Part shown: one piece after another, positions 1 to 9,008 of the stretch | How the letters are laid out: each line of letters opens with the position of its first letter | Position numbering within the stretch: the first letter of the stretch is position 1 | Assembly: GCF_002252525.1 (NCBI RefSeq) | Contig: NZ_NNRM01000037.1 | Location: 1 to 64,000 of the forward strand | From: Brucella pseudogrignonensis | GTDB lineage: Bacteria > Pseudomonadota > Alphaproteobacteria > Rhizobiales > Rhizobiaceae | Direction: 5' to 3' | Length of the DNA: 64,000 nucleotides | Program-made: the position numbers and the translations under genes | Notes under the pieces: model-generated | What the model was told of the DNA's origin: nothing | Databases searched by the model: none | Seen by the model: only the letters and a program-made list of their open reading frames with translations

Positions 1-1242
1 GGCATTGCCGATGGCACAGTTGTTTCCGATATCAGTGGACATAATGGCATTCTTCGGCATTGCTGCCTGAATGGCACGCCATGCCTGTCGTGGAGACATG
101 CGTTGCTTTTCGCGTTCGCGTGCATCTGCATTCCATTGTGTGCCTGGATCATCATCTTCATGATCCATCGACGAAAGCTGCTGCAACCAAGCTGATTTGC
201 GTTGATGGGTTAGTTGTTTGCGCTCGTTGCGACCAACATCTCCTGCATTGGCTCCGAGTTGATCGATGATTTGCTGCGCTACTTGTTTCGCATCGCCACA
301 GATGCCGACCGTGATCTTCTTGGTAAGGCCAATACGGTCTGGGTTGATATCGACCTGAATGATCTTTGCGTCTTTTGGCCAATAATCGATACCATAGCCG
401 GGTAGTGTCGAAAACGGGTTAAGACGGGTGCCAAGTGCCAGAACCACATCGGCCTTTGCGATCAACTCCATCGCTGCTTTCGAGCCATTATACCCAAGCG
501 GCCCTACTGATAGTGGATGGCTGCCGGGAAAGGCATCATTATGTTGATAGCCACAGCAAACTGGTGCATCGAGCCTCTCGGCGAGAGCGATGGATTCCGC
601 GATGGCACCGCCGATAACAACACCGGCACCGTTGAGAATAACGGGGAATTTTGCATCTGTAAGAAGCTTTGCGGCCTCCGTAATTGCATCACGTCCGCCA
701 CTCGGCCTCTCAAGTCGCACAATTTGCGGCAGGTCTACGTCGATCACATGCGTCCAGAAATCACGCGGAATATTTATCTGCGCAGGCGCACAGCCACGCC
801 AAGCCTTCTCGATGACACGGTTTAGCACTTCCGGGATACGGGATGGGTCGCGGACCTCTTCCTGATAGCAGACCATATCCTCGAACAATGCCATCTGTTC
901 CACTTCCTGGAAGCCGCCCTGACCAATGGTCTTGTTGGCAGCTTGCGGCGTTACGAGCAGCATTGGTGTGTGGTTCCAATAGGCAGTTTTGATAGAGGTC
1001 ACAAAGCCAGTCACACCTGGCCCATTTTGGGCAATAGCCATGCCCATCTTGCCTGTCACGCGCGTATAGCCGTCGCAGATCAGGGCCGCATTGGTCTCGT
1101 GCGCGCAATCCCAGAAGGCGATGCCCGCCTTGGGAAACAGGTCGGAAACCGGCATCATCGCAGAGCCGATAATCCCAAATGCATGTTCAATTCCATGCAT
1201 TTGCAAGACCTTTACGAACGCTTCTTCCGTCGTCATCTTCAT
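1..1242 (-). CDS. xsc: Sulfoacetaldehyde acetyltransferase Xsc, 3' end cut by window edge
   Basis: Thiamine-diphosphate enzyme that converts sulfoacetaldehyde and phosphate to acetyl phosphate and sulfite. The frame stays open for 414 codons from ATG at 1242 to the left edge; full family members are about 600 residues, so the C-terminal third is missing. The N-terminus reads MKMTTEEAFVKVLQMHGIEH and later segments include NGPGVTGFVT, QAANKTIGQGGFQEVEQM, CCGYQHNDAFPGSHPLSVGP and SDIGNNCAIGNA-like residues at the edge, all typical of Xsc rather than of acetolactate synthase. A Shine-Dalgarno AGGAG lies about 11 bases upstream. It starts 14 bases after the stop of the GMC dehydrogenase gene, so the two are almost certainly co-transcribed. 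Confidence 0.93.
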   Translation of the reverse strand, partial: MKMTTEEAFVKVLQMHGIEHAFGIIGSAMMPVSDLFPKAGIAFWDCAHETNAALICDGYTRVTGKMGMAIAQNGPGVTGFVTSIKTAYWNHTPMLLVTPQAANKTIGQGGFQEVEQMALFEDMVCYQEEVRDPSRIPEVLNRVIEKAWRGCAPAQINIPRDFWTHVIDVDLPQIVRLERPSGGRDAITEAAKLLTDAKFPVILNGAGVVIGGAIAESIALAERLDAPVCCGYQHNDAFPGSHPLSVGPLGYNGSKAAMELIAKADVVLALGTRLNPFSTLPGYGIDYWPKDAKIIQVDINPDRIGLTKKITVGICGDAKQVAQQIIDQLGANAGDVGRNERKQLTHQRKSAWLQQLSSMDHEDDDPGTQWNADAREREKQRMSPRQAWRAIQAAMPKNAIMSTDIGNNCAIGNA

Positions 1243-1256
1243 TTTAGTCGCATCTC

Positions 1257-2909
1257 CTAAGCTACTTTTTCGTATGAAGTTGTGCGCGCAGCCATCTGCA
1301 TCGTGCCGGTGGCCAGCTTGTCCTTGAGAACCAGTTCCGCGACTTTTGCGCCGATCATCATCGCCGGCGCATTGGTGTTACCGGAGACGATTTCCGGCAT
1401 GATCGAGCAGTCGGCGATGCGCAGGCCCACAATGCCTCGCACCCGCAAACAAGGATCGACAACTGCGTGATGATCCGCCCCCATTCGACATGTGCCTGTC
1501 GGATGGTAGATTGTGGTGGAATTGTCGCGCGCCCAACCGAGCAACTCGTCATCACTTTGAAGATCAGCGGTTGGTCGATATTCCTCGGCAATGGCTGACA
1601 CAAGCGGTTGGGTGCGCGCGATCCGGCGGGCTATGCGGATACCCTCGACAAGTGTCTGCTGATCATGCTGCGTCGACAGATAGTTTGGCCGAATAAGCGG
1701 ATAGTCGAGCGCATTGGACGATTGCAGCGTGATCGTTCCGCGGCTCTGCGGACGCAGCTGGCAGACCGATTGGGTGAAGGCGGAAAATGGATGAACGCCT
1801 TCTCCCGGGCTATCGGCCGACCAGGGCTGGATGTGGAATTGAACATCGGGTGTGGCAAGTTCTGGCCTTGTTTTGACAAAACCGAACACCAGGCTCGCCG
1901 CCATGGTCATCGGACCGGTCCGGAACAGCGCATATTCGAGACCGATCGCTGCCTTTTTGAAAAGGCTTCGAACCTCGTCATTGAGTGTCGGCTCCTTGCA
2001 TTTGTAAACCATGCGCGCCTGCAAATGATCCTGCAGGTTCTGCCCGACTTCCGCAGCGTCCCGATGCACAACAATCCCGTGGTCTTTCAGCTGCTGCGCC
2101 GGACCAATTCCAGACATGAGCAGGATATGTGGCGAGCCGATCGCGCCCGCGCATAGGATCACCTCCCGATTGGCGTCAATCGTGGCGATGGAGCCGTCGC
2201 TGCGACGCACTTCAACCCCACGCGCGCGACCGTCCCTGATCAGCACACGGGTGATCTGGCAATCCGTCTGAACATTGAGATTCTGGCGGTGGCGGACAGG
2301 GGCGAGAAAGGCTTTCGCCGAAGAGCAGCGGCGGCCATTATGCATGGTCAGCTGGAAATGCCCGACCCCCTCCTGCGTTGGACCGTTATAATCGGGATTA
2401 TAGGGGTAGCCATTGGCCTGCGCTGCCTCAAGCCATTTCTCACAAATGGCGCGCTTCAGACGCGGATCGGAAACCTGCAACTCACCGTTCTGCCCGCGGC
2501 CGGTAGCACCCGGCCGGTGAAATGTCTCGAAACTCTCGAAAATCGGACCGACGTCCTGCCACGACCAACCATGATTGCCAAGCTGGGCCCAATGGTCATA
2601 ATCCTGTTGCTGGCCGCGGACATAAAGCAGGCCATTGAGCGATGAAGAGCCACCCAGCACCTTTCCGCGCGGCCAGTTCAATGACCGGCCGTTGAGCCCG
2701 GGGTCCGGCTCGGTTGCGTAACACCAGTCATATTTGGGGTCATTCATGGTCCGGAAATAGCCGACCGGAACGTGGATCCAGGGGTTGGTATCGTTCCGTC
2801 CCGCCTCCAGCAAATGGACCGTTACCGTGGGATCCGCACTGATCCTGTTGGCCGCGATGCAGCCAGCGGATCCAGCCCCGACGATAATGTAATCTGCAAC
2901 TTCATTCAT
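1257..2909 (-). CDS. iseJ: GMC-family flavoprotein dehydrogenase, probable isethionate dehydrogenase
   Basis: 550-residue FAD-dependent alcohol dehydrogenase of the choline dehydrogenase-like GMC family. Visible features are the N-terminal dinucleotide-binding motif YIIVGAGSAGCIAANR, the GMC signature WPRGKVLGGSSSLNG near residue 85, and the C-terminal catalytic region with TIYHPTGTCRMG and the asparagine of VSGNTNAPAMMIG. Start chosen at MNEVADYI, with AGGA about 9 bases upstream. Its position between an MHS-type transporter and xsc, with a divergent IclR gene, matches the known isethionate (iseUJ/iseR) gene set of Cupriavidus, where the membrane-associated dehydrogenase oxidises isethionate to sulfoacetaldehyde. 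Family assignment is firm. The substrate is inferred from context, and choline or another alcohol cannot be excluded from sequence alone. Confidence 0.8.
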   Translation of the reverse strand: MNEVADYIIVGAGSAGCIAANRISADPTVTVHLLEAGRNDTNPWIHVPVGYFRTMNDPKYDWCYATEPDPGLNGRSLNWPRGKVLGGSSSLNGLLYVRGQQQDYDHWAQLGNHGWSWQDVGPIFESFETFHRPGATGRGQNGELQVSDPRLKRAICEKWLEAAQANGYPYNPDYNGPTQEGVGHFQLTMHNGRRCSSAKAFLAPVRHRQNLNVQTDCQITRVLIRDGRARGVEVRRSDGSIATIDANREVILCAGAIGSPHILLMSGIGPAQQLKDHGIVVHRDAAEVGQNLQDHLQARMVYKCKEPTLNDEVRSLFKKAAIGLEYALFRTGPMTMAASLVFGFVKTRPELATPDVQFHIQPWSADSPGEGVHPFSAFTQSVCQLRPQSRGTITLQSSNALDYPLIRPNYLSTQHDQQTLVEGIRIARRIARTQPLVSAIAEEYRPTADLQSDDELLGWARDNSTTIYHPTGTCRMGADHHAVVDPCLRVRGIVGLRIADCSIMPEIVSGNTNAPAMMIGAKVAELVLKDKLATGTMQMAARTTSYEKVA

Positions 2910-2969
2910 AAAGATATTCCTCATCACGGGGTCCGCTTGCAGTCGTCAAGCGGCCCCATTCCATCGCGC

Positions 2970-4301
2970 TTAAAGTCCTGCCAGTCCTTGCGCTGACCGT
3001 CGGCGCCGTCTTTCCATCGCAAGCGCGCAGGCCAGCGAAATCACCGCAGCAAAAACCACGTAGACGCACACCCACAAAGGATCGTTGTTATTGATGGCCA
3101 TCAGATAGGTGGCGATCATCGGGGTCAGACCCGATGCAATGATGCCCGAGAATTGATAGACAAATGATATCCCGGTATATCGCACCGTCGGATCAAAAAG
3201 ATCCGCGAACAGCGCCGCTTCCGGACCGTAACACATTGGATAGATGATACCGAAAGGCAGCACGATACCCAGAATAATCAATACCGGCTCGCCAGTCGAC
3301 ATCAGCCAGAAAGCCGGGAACACGCTCAGTCCCAACAGCAATGATCCCCAGGCATAGGTGAGGGGGCGGCCAATCCGGTCGGACAAATGTCCAAACAATG
3401 GAATGAACGCCACCATGACCACCGCCGCCGCACAAACGGTCCAAAGGGCTGTTGTCCGATCAATGCCTGCATAGCGGGTGAGGTAGAGAATTGAGAATAC
3501 CGCGAAGATATTGAAGAAAACGCCGTCGATATAGCGCGCGCCCATGCCTAAAATGACATTGCCTGGATAGCGCTTGATCATGGTGGTGAACGGCAGGCCC
3601 TGATCGCGATTGCGGGATGCGGCCTTGGCTTTGACAAATTCGGGGCTCTCGTGAATGTTCGATCGGATCCAGGTGCCCAGAAACACCAGGATGATCGATC
3701 CGATGAATGCCGCGCGCCAGCCCCATGCCATGAATTGATCATCGGGAAGCAGAGACAGCAGCGCCATGACCCCGGATGACAGGAACAGACCGAGTGACAG
3801 GCCGATCTGCGGCAGGGAAGCGTAGAACCCACGCTTGTTTTGAGGGGCATATTCATAAGCCATCAGAACGGCTCCGCCCCATTCACCACCAATGCCTATT
3901 CCCTGCAGGATGCGCAGGAAAAGAAGCGCAATCGGCGCCATCATGCCGATCGTCTCATAGCCAGGCAGCAAACCAATGGCGACCGTCGCGCCACCCATCA
4001 TCAACAGGCTTAAGATCAGCATCGCCTTGCGGCCGACCAGATCTCCAAAATGCCCAAATATCAGTCCGCCCAATGGGCGTGCGACGAAACCAACGGCAAA
4101 TGTGGCATAGGCCATCATGATCGAAACGGTTTCATTATCCGATGGAAAATACAGGTGGTTGAACACAATACCAGCCACCACACCGTAAAGAAAAAAGTCA
4201 TACCACTCGATTGTCGAGCCGATTAGACTGGCGAAAACAACTTTTCTGACATCGCTTGTCTGGCTGCGGCTCCTCACCGCATCCACCATTGTATCCGACA
4301 T
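2970..4301 (-). CDS. iseU: MFS transporter, metabolite:H+ symporter type, probable isethionate uptake
   Basis: 443-residue major facilitator with about 12 hydrophobic segments. The MHS-subfamily N-terminus ASLIGSTIEWYDFFLYG and the loop GHFGDLVGRKAML are clear. Two starts are plausible: MSDTMV at 4301, with GAGGAGGG 4 bases upstream (chosen), and an in-frame ATG at 4331, with GGAGGAG 10 bases upstream. First gene of the minus-strand unit transporter-dehydrogenase-xsc; 60 bases separate it from the dehydrogenase. The context argues for import of a sulfonate (isethionate) into the cytoplasm. The family alone would equally fit a dicarboxylate, proline/betaine or shikimate symporter. Confidence 0.75.
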   Translation of the reverse strand: MSDTMVDAVRSRSQTSDVRKVVFASLIGSTIEWYDFFLYGVVAGIVFNHLYFPSDNETVSIMMAYATFAVGFVARPLGGLIFGHFGDLVGRKAMLILSLLMMGGATVAIGLLPGYETIGMMAPIALLFLRILQGIGIGGEWGGAVLMAYEYAPQNKRGFYASLPQIGLSLGLFLSSGVMALLSLLPDDQFMAWGWRAAFIGSIILVFLGTWIRSNIHESPEFVKAKAASRNRDQGLPFTTMIKRYPGNVILGMGARYIDGVFFNIFAVFSILYLTRYAGIDRTTALWTVCAAAVVMVAFIPLFGHLSDRIGRPLTYAWGSLLLGLSVFPAFWLMSTGEPVLIILGIVLPFGIIYPMCYGPEAALFADLFDPTVRYTGISFVYQFSGIIASGLTPMIATYLMAINNNDPLWVCVYVVFAAVISLACALAMERRRRRSAQGLAGL

Positions 4302-4332
4302 GACGCCCTCCTCGCGTTTGACGGTTATCATC

Positions 4333-4357
4333 CGATCCACACTCCTCCTGTGGATCG
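4333..4357. promoter_or_regulatory. 9-bp perfect inverted repeat enclosing a Shine-Dalgarno sequence, candidate IclR operator
   Basis: CGATCCACA, a 7-base spacer, then TGTGGATCG. On the minus strand the spacer is GGAGGAG, a strong ribosome binding site for the alternative transporter start at 4331. The element lies between the divergent regulator and transporter genes. It could be the binding site of the IclR protein, an RNA hairpin controlling translation, or both. Seen directly; the function is inferred. Confidence 0.5.
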
Positions 4358-4521
4358 CAGTGCCTCAAGCTTTTGCGCAAAGCGACAGGGAGTCAACATA
4401 AAAATGAGACGAAAAGTCTCAAAAAAAGTAAGTAATTGAATTTGCCGGATATAATTTCTCTTGGATAGGCTTCTAAGCTGCGCTAAACCACAAAGACCGT
4501 GGTTTCTAACGTAGTTTTTTG

Positions 4522-5286
4522 ATGAAGAACGATCCTGACAATCTGGCAAGCAGTCCGAGTATCCGAAACTTGCAAATCCTCGAATTGCTGGGGTCCCGTC
4601 GACGCGCCATGACCCCTGCGGAAATCATTGAAGAACTCAGACTGCCCAAGCCAACCGTGCACCGCTTGCTTGCCTATCTCGAAGATCAGGGTTTTCTCGC
4701 CAAGAATATCGATGGAAAAAGCTATTTGCCCGGCGCGCGTTTTCGCGAAATGGCGATCGGGGCCATGCATGCGTCCCTAAGCAATCTTCCCAGCAGAAAC
4801 GTGCTGGTGGGACTCAATCAGCAAATCGGAGAAACCTGCAATCTGGCCGTCCCCGACAAGGACGAAATGGTCTATGTCGATCGTGTTGAAACACATTGGC
4901 CCTTGCGCATCGCCCTGCATATCGGATCGCGTGTGCCGCTGCATGCAACCGCTGCTGGCAAGGTGACACTGGCGTTTCTTTCCCCCGATGCGTTGCAGCG
5001 CTATCTGCTGACTGGTACCCGCCAGGCGATCACCGCCAGGACGATTACTGACCCGGACCCGCTTCGCGCCGAAATCGATCAGGTCAAGGCACAGGGTTAT
5101 GCCACCGATCAGGAGGAGCTCGTCGAGGGGATGATCGCGGTGGCGGTTCCGGTTCTCGACAGCAGGAACAATTTTTGTGCAACACTTTCCTTTCATGCGC
5201 CAACGCAACGGCTTTCTCTGCAACAAGGGCTTGCCCATCTCAATGATCTTCGTCATGCCGCGGAGAAATTGGGCCAGCTGATCTGA
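4522..5286 (+). CDS. iseR: IclR-family transcriptional regulator, probable regulator of isethionate genes
   Basis: 254 residues. The N-terminal winged helix-turn-helix (RRAMTPAEIIEELRLPKPTV, LLAYLEDQGFL) is followed by the IclR effector domain with GETCNLAVPDKDEMVYVDRV, RVPLHATAAGKV and a C-terminal segment ending LNDLRHAAEKLGQLI. Transcribed divergently from the transporter-dehydrogenase-xsc unit across about 220 bases that contain an inverted repeat, the usual arrangement for a local regulator. ATG at 4522 is used; a TTG directly precedes it and no strong ribosome site is visible. In Cupriavidus the isethionate regulator is also IclR-type, which supports the name. Confidence 0.78.
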   Translation: MKNDPDNLASSPSIRNLQILELLGSRRRAMTPAEIIEELRLPKPTVHRLLAYLEDQGFLAKNIDGKSYLPGARFREMAIGAMHASLSNLPSRNVLVGLNQQIGETCNLAVPDKDEMVYVDRVETHWPLRIALHIGSRVPLHATAAGKVTLAFLSPDALQRYLLTGTRQAITARTITDPDPLRAEIDQVKAQGYATDQEELVEGMIAVAVPVLDSRNNFCATLSFHAPTQRLSLQQGLAHLNDLRHAAEKLGQLI

Positions 5287-5434
5287 AAGCGCGTATCCCT
5301 GCTTGCTGATGCATTCTTTCGACCGACAGCGCATTGCACGACACCACATTTGACCCGGCGAGTTGCCTGCAAAATGACGGAACTTTTCGCAGCCTCGCGC
5401 ATTGCCGCCATGGATGAATGGGCGATGAGGGGCT

Positions 5435-6907
5435 ATGAGCGAAGATCAAGTGCTGCGTCCCGGCAAAAATTGCTGGCGGGTTGAAACTGCGGAGCGCTTC
5501 GCCTTTGTTGTCGATGGTGCCGATTATTTTGTGGCCTTGCGCAAGGCGCTGCTCAAGGCCCGCCACTCGATCATGCTGGTGGGCTGGGATTTCGACACAC
5601 GCATCAATATTGGCGAGTGCACGGACGGTGGACCACAACAATTGGGGGATTTCATTCTCTGGCTGGCCGATCGCACGCCGTCTCTTGAAATTCGTTTGCT
5701 GCGCTGGGATACCGGCGCCTTCAAGGCATTGTTGCGGGGCAACATGCTCTGGACAATCCTGCGCTGGAAAGCCCATCCGCGCATTACCCTGAAATTTGAC
5801 GCCAAACATCCTATCGCCGGCTCGCATCATCAGAAGATCGTGGCAATCGACGACAGTCTGGCATTTTGTGGCGGCATCGATCTGACAATGCGTCGCTGGG
5901 ATACGCGCGAGCATCTCGACAACGATCCGCGTCGCGTCAGCCCCAGCGGCAGAACCGAGGATCCATGGCATGACGCCACCAGCGCCTTTGATGGCGATGC
6001 GGCGCGTGCCATTGGCGATCTCGCCCGCATGCGCTGGCAGGTGGCGACCGGTGAGACCTTGCCGCGCTGTCAGCAACCCCATGATTGCTGGCCTGACGGC
6101 TTGAACGCAACTTTCACCGATATGCGGCTTGGCATTGCGCGCACCATTCCCAAGATGGCGGAGCAGGAGCCGGTGCACGAGATCGAAGCGGCGTGGCTCG
6201 ACATGATCCGCAGTGCCAGACGCCATATCTATGCCGAGAGCCAGTATTTTGCCTCCCGCAAGATCGCTCGGGCGATTGCCGAGCGCCTTTGTGAAGCGGA
6301 TCCTCCTGAAATCGTCATCGTCACGCCACAATCGGCGCATGGTTGGTTGGAGCCACTGGCGATGGATTCCGCACGCGCAAGACTGGTGCAGGCGCTTGAA
6401 CGGATCGATCATCGGCGTCGACTGCGGATCTGGCATCCCCGGACCACGGGTACTCAACCCATCTATGTGCATGCCAAGGTCATGGTGGTGGACGACACGG
6501 TGCTGCGGGTGGGGTCATCAAATTTTAACAACCGCTCCATGCGCCTCGACAGTGAATGCGATGTCATTTTATGCGCGGATGCCGCAGATGATGCCCTGCG
6601 TCTGAAGATCGCGCAGCTGCGCGATGACCTCTTGGCGGAACATCTTGGCATCAAGGCCGAACAGGTCTCGCAGAGGCTGGCGGAGACCGGGTCTTTGATT
6701 GAAACGGTCGAGCAACTCTGCGGTCCTGGAAGAAGCCTCTATCCCTATCAGATGCCGGAACTATCGGGGATAGAAGAGTGGCTCGCTGAAAATGAGATTC
6801 TTGACCCAAACGGCCCCGACGAAATCTTTGAATCGATTGACAAACGCGGCTTGTTCAAGGGCCGGGACAGGATCAAGGCACGGTTTCCCCATTGCCAGAA
6901 GCCTTGA
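5435..6907 (+). CDS. Phospholipase D-like / cardiolipin synthase-like protein
   Basis: 490 residues with two HKD catalytic modules, the hallmark of the PLD superfamily: SHHQKIVAIDD at about residue 130 with the following GGIDL, and VHAKVMVVDD at about residue 346 followed by GSSNFNNRSM. No signal peptide or strong membrane segment is evident, so a cytoplasmic or peripheral membrane enzyme is expected. It may act in phospholipid (cardiolipin-type) exchange or hydrolysis. GAGGGG stands just before the ATG. Single-gene unit 148 bases after the IclR gene. The family is certain; the substrate is not known. Confidence 0.85.
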   Translation: MSEDQVLRPGKNCWRVETAERFAFVVDGADYFVALRKALLKARHSIMLVGWDFDTRINIGECTDGGPQQLGDFILWLADRTPSLEIRLLRWDTGAFKALLRGNMLWTILRWKAHPRITLKFDAKHPIAGSHHQKIVAIDDSLAFCGGIDLTMRRWDTREHLDNDPRRVSPSGRTEDPWHDATSAFDGDAARAIGDLARMRWQVATGETLPRCQQPHDCWPDGLNATFTDMRLGIARTIPKMAEQEPVHEIEAAWLDMIRSARRHIYAESQYFASRKIARAIAERLCEADPPEIVIVTPQSAHGWLEPLAMDSARARLVQALERIDHRRRLRIWHPRTTGTQPIYVHAKVMVVDDTVLRVGSSNFNNRSMRLDSECDVILCADAADDALRLKIAQLRDDLLAEHLGIKAEQVSQRLAETGSLIETVEQLCGPGRSLYPYQMPELSGIEEWLAENEILDPNGPDEIFESIDKRGLFKGRDRIKARFPHCQKP

Positions 6908-7008
6908 CAGCACTTTGTTTTTTAAAGGCCAGAGCGAAGTCTCATCCTGAGCCCCCAGGTGTCCCTCGCACAGACCGATCTGCGCTTTTGTCAGCAGCCT
7001 TCGCACGA

Positions 7009-7170
7009 TCACGTTTTCGCGTTGCCGCAAGGGCACCGGACAATGGCCCGCCAGCCTTGTTTCATGCGCCTGTAATCCAGCTTCGGCGTGGTGCGCCGTC
7101 CCTCAAGCATGCGTGATCGGTTCTCGTAACAACAGGACTTGCAACGCCTGACATTGCGTTTATAAGCCAT
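7009..7170 (-). CDS. Possible small cysteine-rich (zinc-ribbon-like) protein, 53 residues
   Basis: Open frame from ATG at 7170 encoding a basic protein with a CKSCC cluster near the N-terminus and CPCG near the C-terminus (four to five cysteines in 53 residues). The spacing of two cysteine pairs around an Arg/Lys-rich middle would suit a small zinc ribbon. It lies in an otherwise empty 470-base gap (6908-7377) in which nothing else was found. No good ribosome site is seen, the nearest GGAG being about 20 bases upstream, so this may be a chance frame. Confidence 0.35.
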   Translation of the reverse strand: MAYKRNVRRCKSCCYENRSRMLEGRRTTPKLDYRRMKQGWRAIVRCPCGNAKT

Positions 7171-7377
7171 CGCCGGTTTGATGATTTTCGCTCCATCCGA
7201 TCAGGTCGAGCCCGATCTCAAACCAAGGATTTTGCTGTGTTGTGAGCGTCTGCGCCCTCTGCCTGCTTGCGGCAGGGCAGGGGCTGCCGCTGTCCGGGCA
7301 GGCACGATACAGGGCTAATGAGGTCCTGTGTCCAAGCCAGGTCCAATGTCGAGCTTGTGCTCATTTTTGAGGTTGTC

Positions 7378-8658
7378 ATGTCTACGCAATTGCTGGCAAT
7401 GGTGCTGGCGCCGCTCATGGGACTGTTTATTGTCAGTATCGGAAACGGCTTTTTATCATCCCTCACAACATTACGACTGGACGCCGCCGGTGCCTCGGCC
7501 ACGGTGGTTGGTATTGTTTCCTCGGCTTATTTTATTGGCCTGACGCTTGGCGCGGTTTTCCACGATCGGCTGATTGTGCGCATCGGCCATATTCGCGCCT
7601 ATAGCAGTTTCGCATCGCTGATCGCGGTGAGCGTTTTGCTGCAGGGGATATATTTCGACACCTGGTTCTGGTTTTTCCTGCGCCTCCTCTACGGTTGGGC
7701 GGCGATTGGTGTGTTCCTGGTCATCGAAAGCTGGTTGTTGCTGGCTTCGGATGAAAAAATGCGCGGTCGGATTCTTGCGCTCTATATGATTGCGCTTTAC
7801 GGCTCAGGGATGATGGGACAGGCGGGACTGGGGCTGATCGACGCCTGGGGCGCGGTGGTGCCTTTCATGGCGGCGGCAATGCTTGCATCGCTTTCGGTAC
7901 TGCCGATCGTCATTCTGCCCAGAGTGACCCCGCATGTCGAGCGGGTTGAGCCACTCAAGCCGCTGGAACTTTTGCGCATGACCCCCAGTGGCGTGATTGG
8001 GTGTTTTGGTTCCGGCATCGCGATCGCTGCGGTCTACGCCTTGCTACCGCTCTATCTTCAGCGAATGGGGATGAATGTCGGCGAGGTCGGCAAAATGATG
8101 GCCAGCGTTATTCTCGGCGCAATGGTGCTGCAATATCCGGTTGGTCGCTGGTCCGATAGACAGGATCGTCGCGTTGTGCTGATCACGCTTAGCATTGCCT
8201 GTGTTGTTCTGGCAGCCGTCATCATTGCGCTGCCGCCGACCTCATCGCTGTTGATCTTTGTATTTTTCCTTTTGGGGGGCGGGATCTTTGCCATCTACCC
8301 CGTTGCTGTGAGTTTTTCAGCCGATAGTACCTCCGCCGATGCCCTGGTTCGGATGATCCAGGGTCTGCTGCTGATCAACTCATTGGGATCAGCCATCAGC
8401 CCGCTCATTATCTCCCCGATGATGACCAGTCTCGGACCATCTGGCCTGTTCTGGGCGCTTTCCATTCTGAACGGACTGATGGCCGGATTCTTCATCTGGA
8501 GACGTGGCGCGAGACCCGACTCCGTGCCCGCTGCACCCTTTGCGCCCGCAACACCCTTTTCGCCGATTGGTGCCGAACTTCGTGTCACCGATGAAATGAT
8601 ACAGGGTGCGATCGAAAATGACAGGAATGACAACAACCACGTTGTTCTGCCAAGCTAG
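7378..8658 (+). CDS. MFS transporter, YcaD/UMF2-like
   Basis: 426-residue major facilitator with about 12 membrane segments. It begins MSTQLLAMVLAPLMGLF and carries GAVFHDRLIVRIGHIRAY in the first cytoplasmic loop and GRWSDRQDRRVV in the loop after segment 8, as in the YcaD/UMF2 group. Start set at ATG 7378, preceded by TTGAGG; in-frame codons further upstream lack a ribosome site and encode no plausible membrane protein. Stands alone; the substrate is unknown. The family is commonly annotated as an efflux or sugar-type permease without experimental support. Confidence 0.8.
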   Translation: MSTQLLAMVLAPLMGLFIVSIGNGFLSSLTTLRLDAAGASATVVGIVSSAYFIGLTLGAVFHDRLIVRIGHIRAYSSFASLIAVSVLLQGIYFDTWFWFFLRLLYGWAAIGVFLVIESWLLLASDEKMRGRILALYMIALYGSGMMGQAGLGLIDAWGAVVPFMAAAMLASLSVLPIVILPRVTPHVERVEPLKPLELLRMTPSGVIGCFGSGIAIAAVYALLPLYLQRMGMNVGEVGKMMASVILGAMVLQYPVGRWSDRQDRRVVLITLSIACVVLAAVIIALPPTSSLLIFVFFLLGGGIFAIYPVAVSFSADSTSADALVRMIQGLLLINSLGSAISPLIISPMMTSLGPSGLFWALSILNGLMAGFFIWRRGARPDSVPAAPFAPATPFSPIGAELRVTDEMIQGAIENDRNDNNHVVLPS

Positions 8659-8804
8659 CGTATGCAAGGGTTTCATCGAAATCGCGAGGATGCGCCCATC
8701 ATGCTTTGGGCGCATCTGGCTGCGAAACCTGCTTCGCGCTGTTGCCGACACTGAATCTTTTAAATCCGATCAATTTGGATATGGCTGATCAAGCAAGATA
8801 ATCT

Positions 8805-8837
8805 TGCGCGCCGACCTTCACAGACCGGCGCGCATTT
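8805..8837 (+). terminator. Candidate intrinsic terminator / hairpin after the MFS gene
   Basis: 9-bp perfect stem TGCGCGCCG and CGGCGCGCA around a 12-base loop, followed by only TTT. It is the only structured element noticed in the 350-base gap 8659-9008, and a weak terminator for the MFS gene at best. Confidence 0.4.
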
Positions 8838-9008
8838 CCCCGCCCAAGCCGGCTTCATTGCGAGGCAATCTCACATCCGGACAGCGTAACTTCAATTCAC
8901 CCCTGTCCGTGCTTTCCCCTCTCGCCCGCATCAACGGCGCTGAGACGGAATTTGCCTTTAAAATCACCGCGACAGTGTTTACAAGATTTCCGGTGAAGGG
9001 CTGACATC

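Noticed and set aside
761-1108. 115-codon minus-strand frame
   Set aside because: Shadow of xsc: the correct frame gives a continuous Xsc protein to the window edge.
5240-6472. 410-codon minus-strand frame opposite the phospholipase D-like gene
   Set aside because: Antisense to a protein with two intact HKD motifs; its own translation has no domain or sensible composition.
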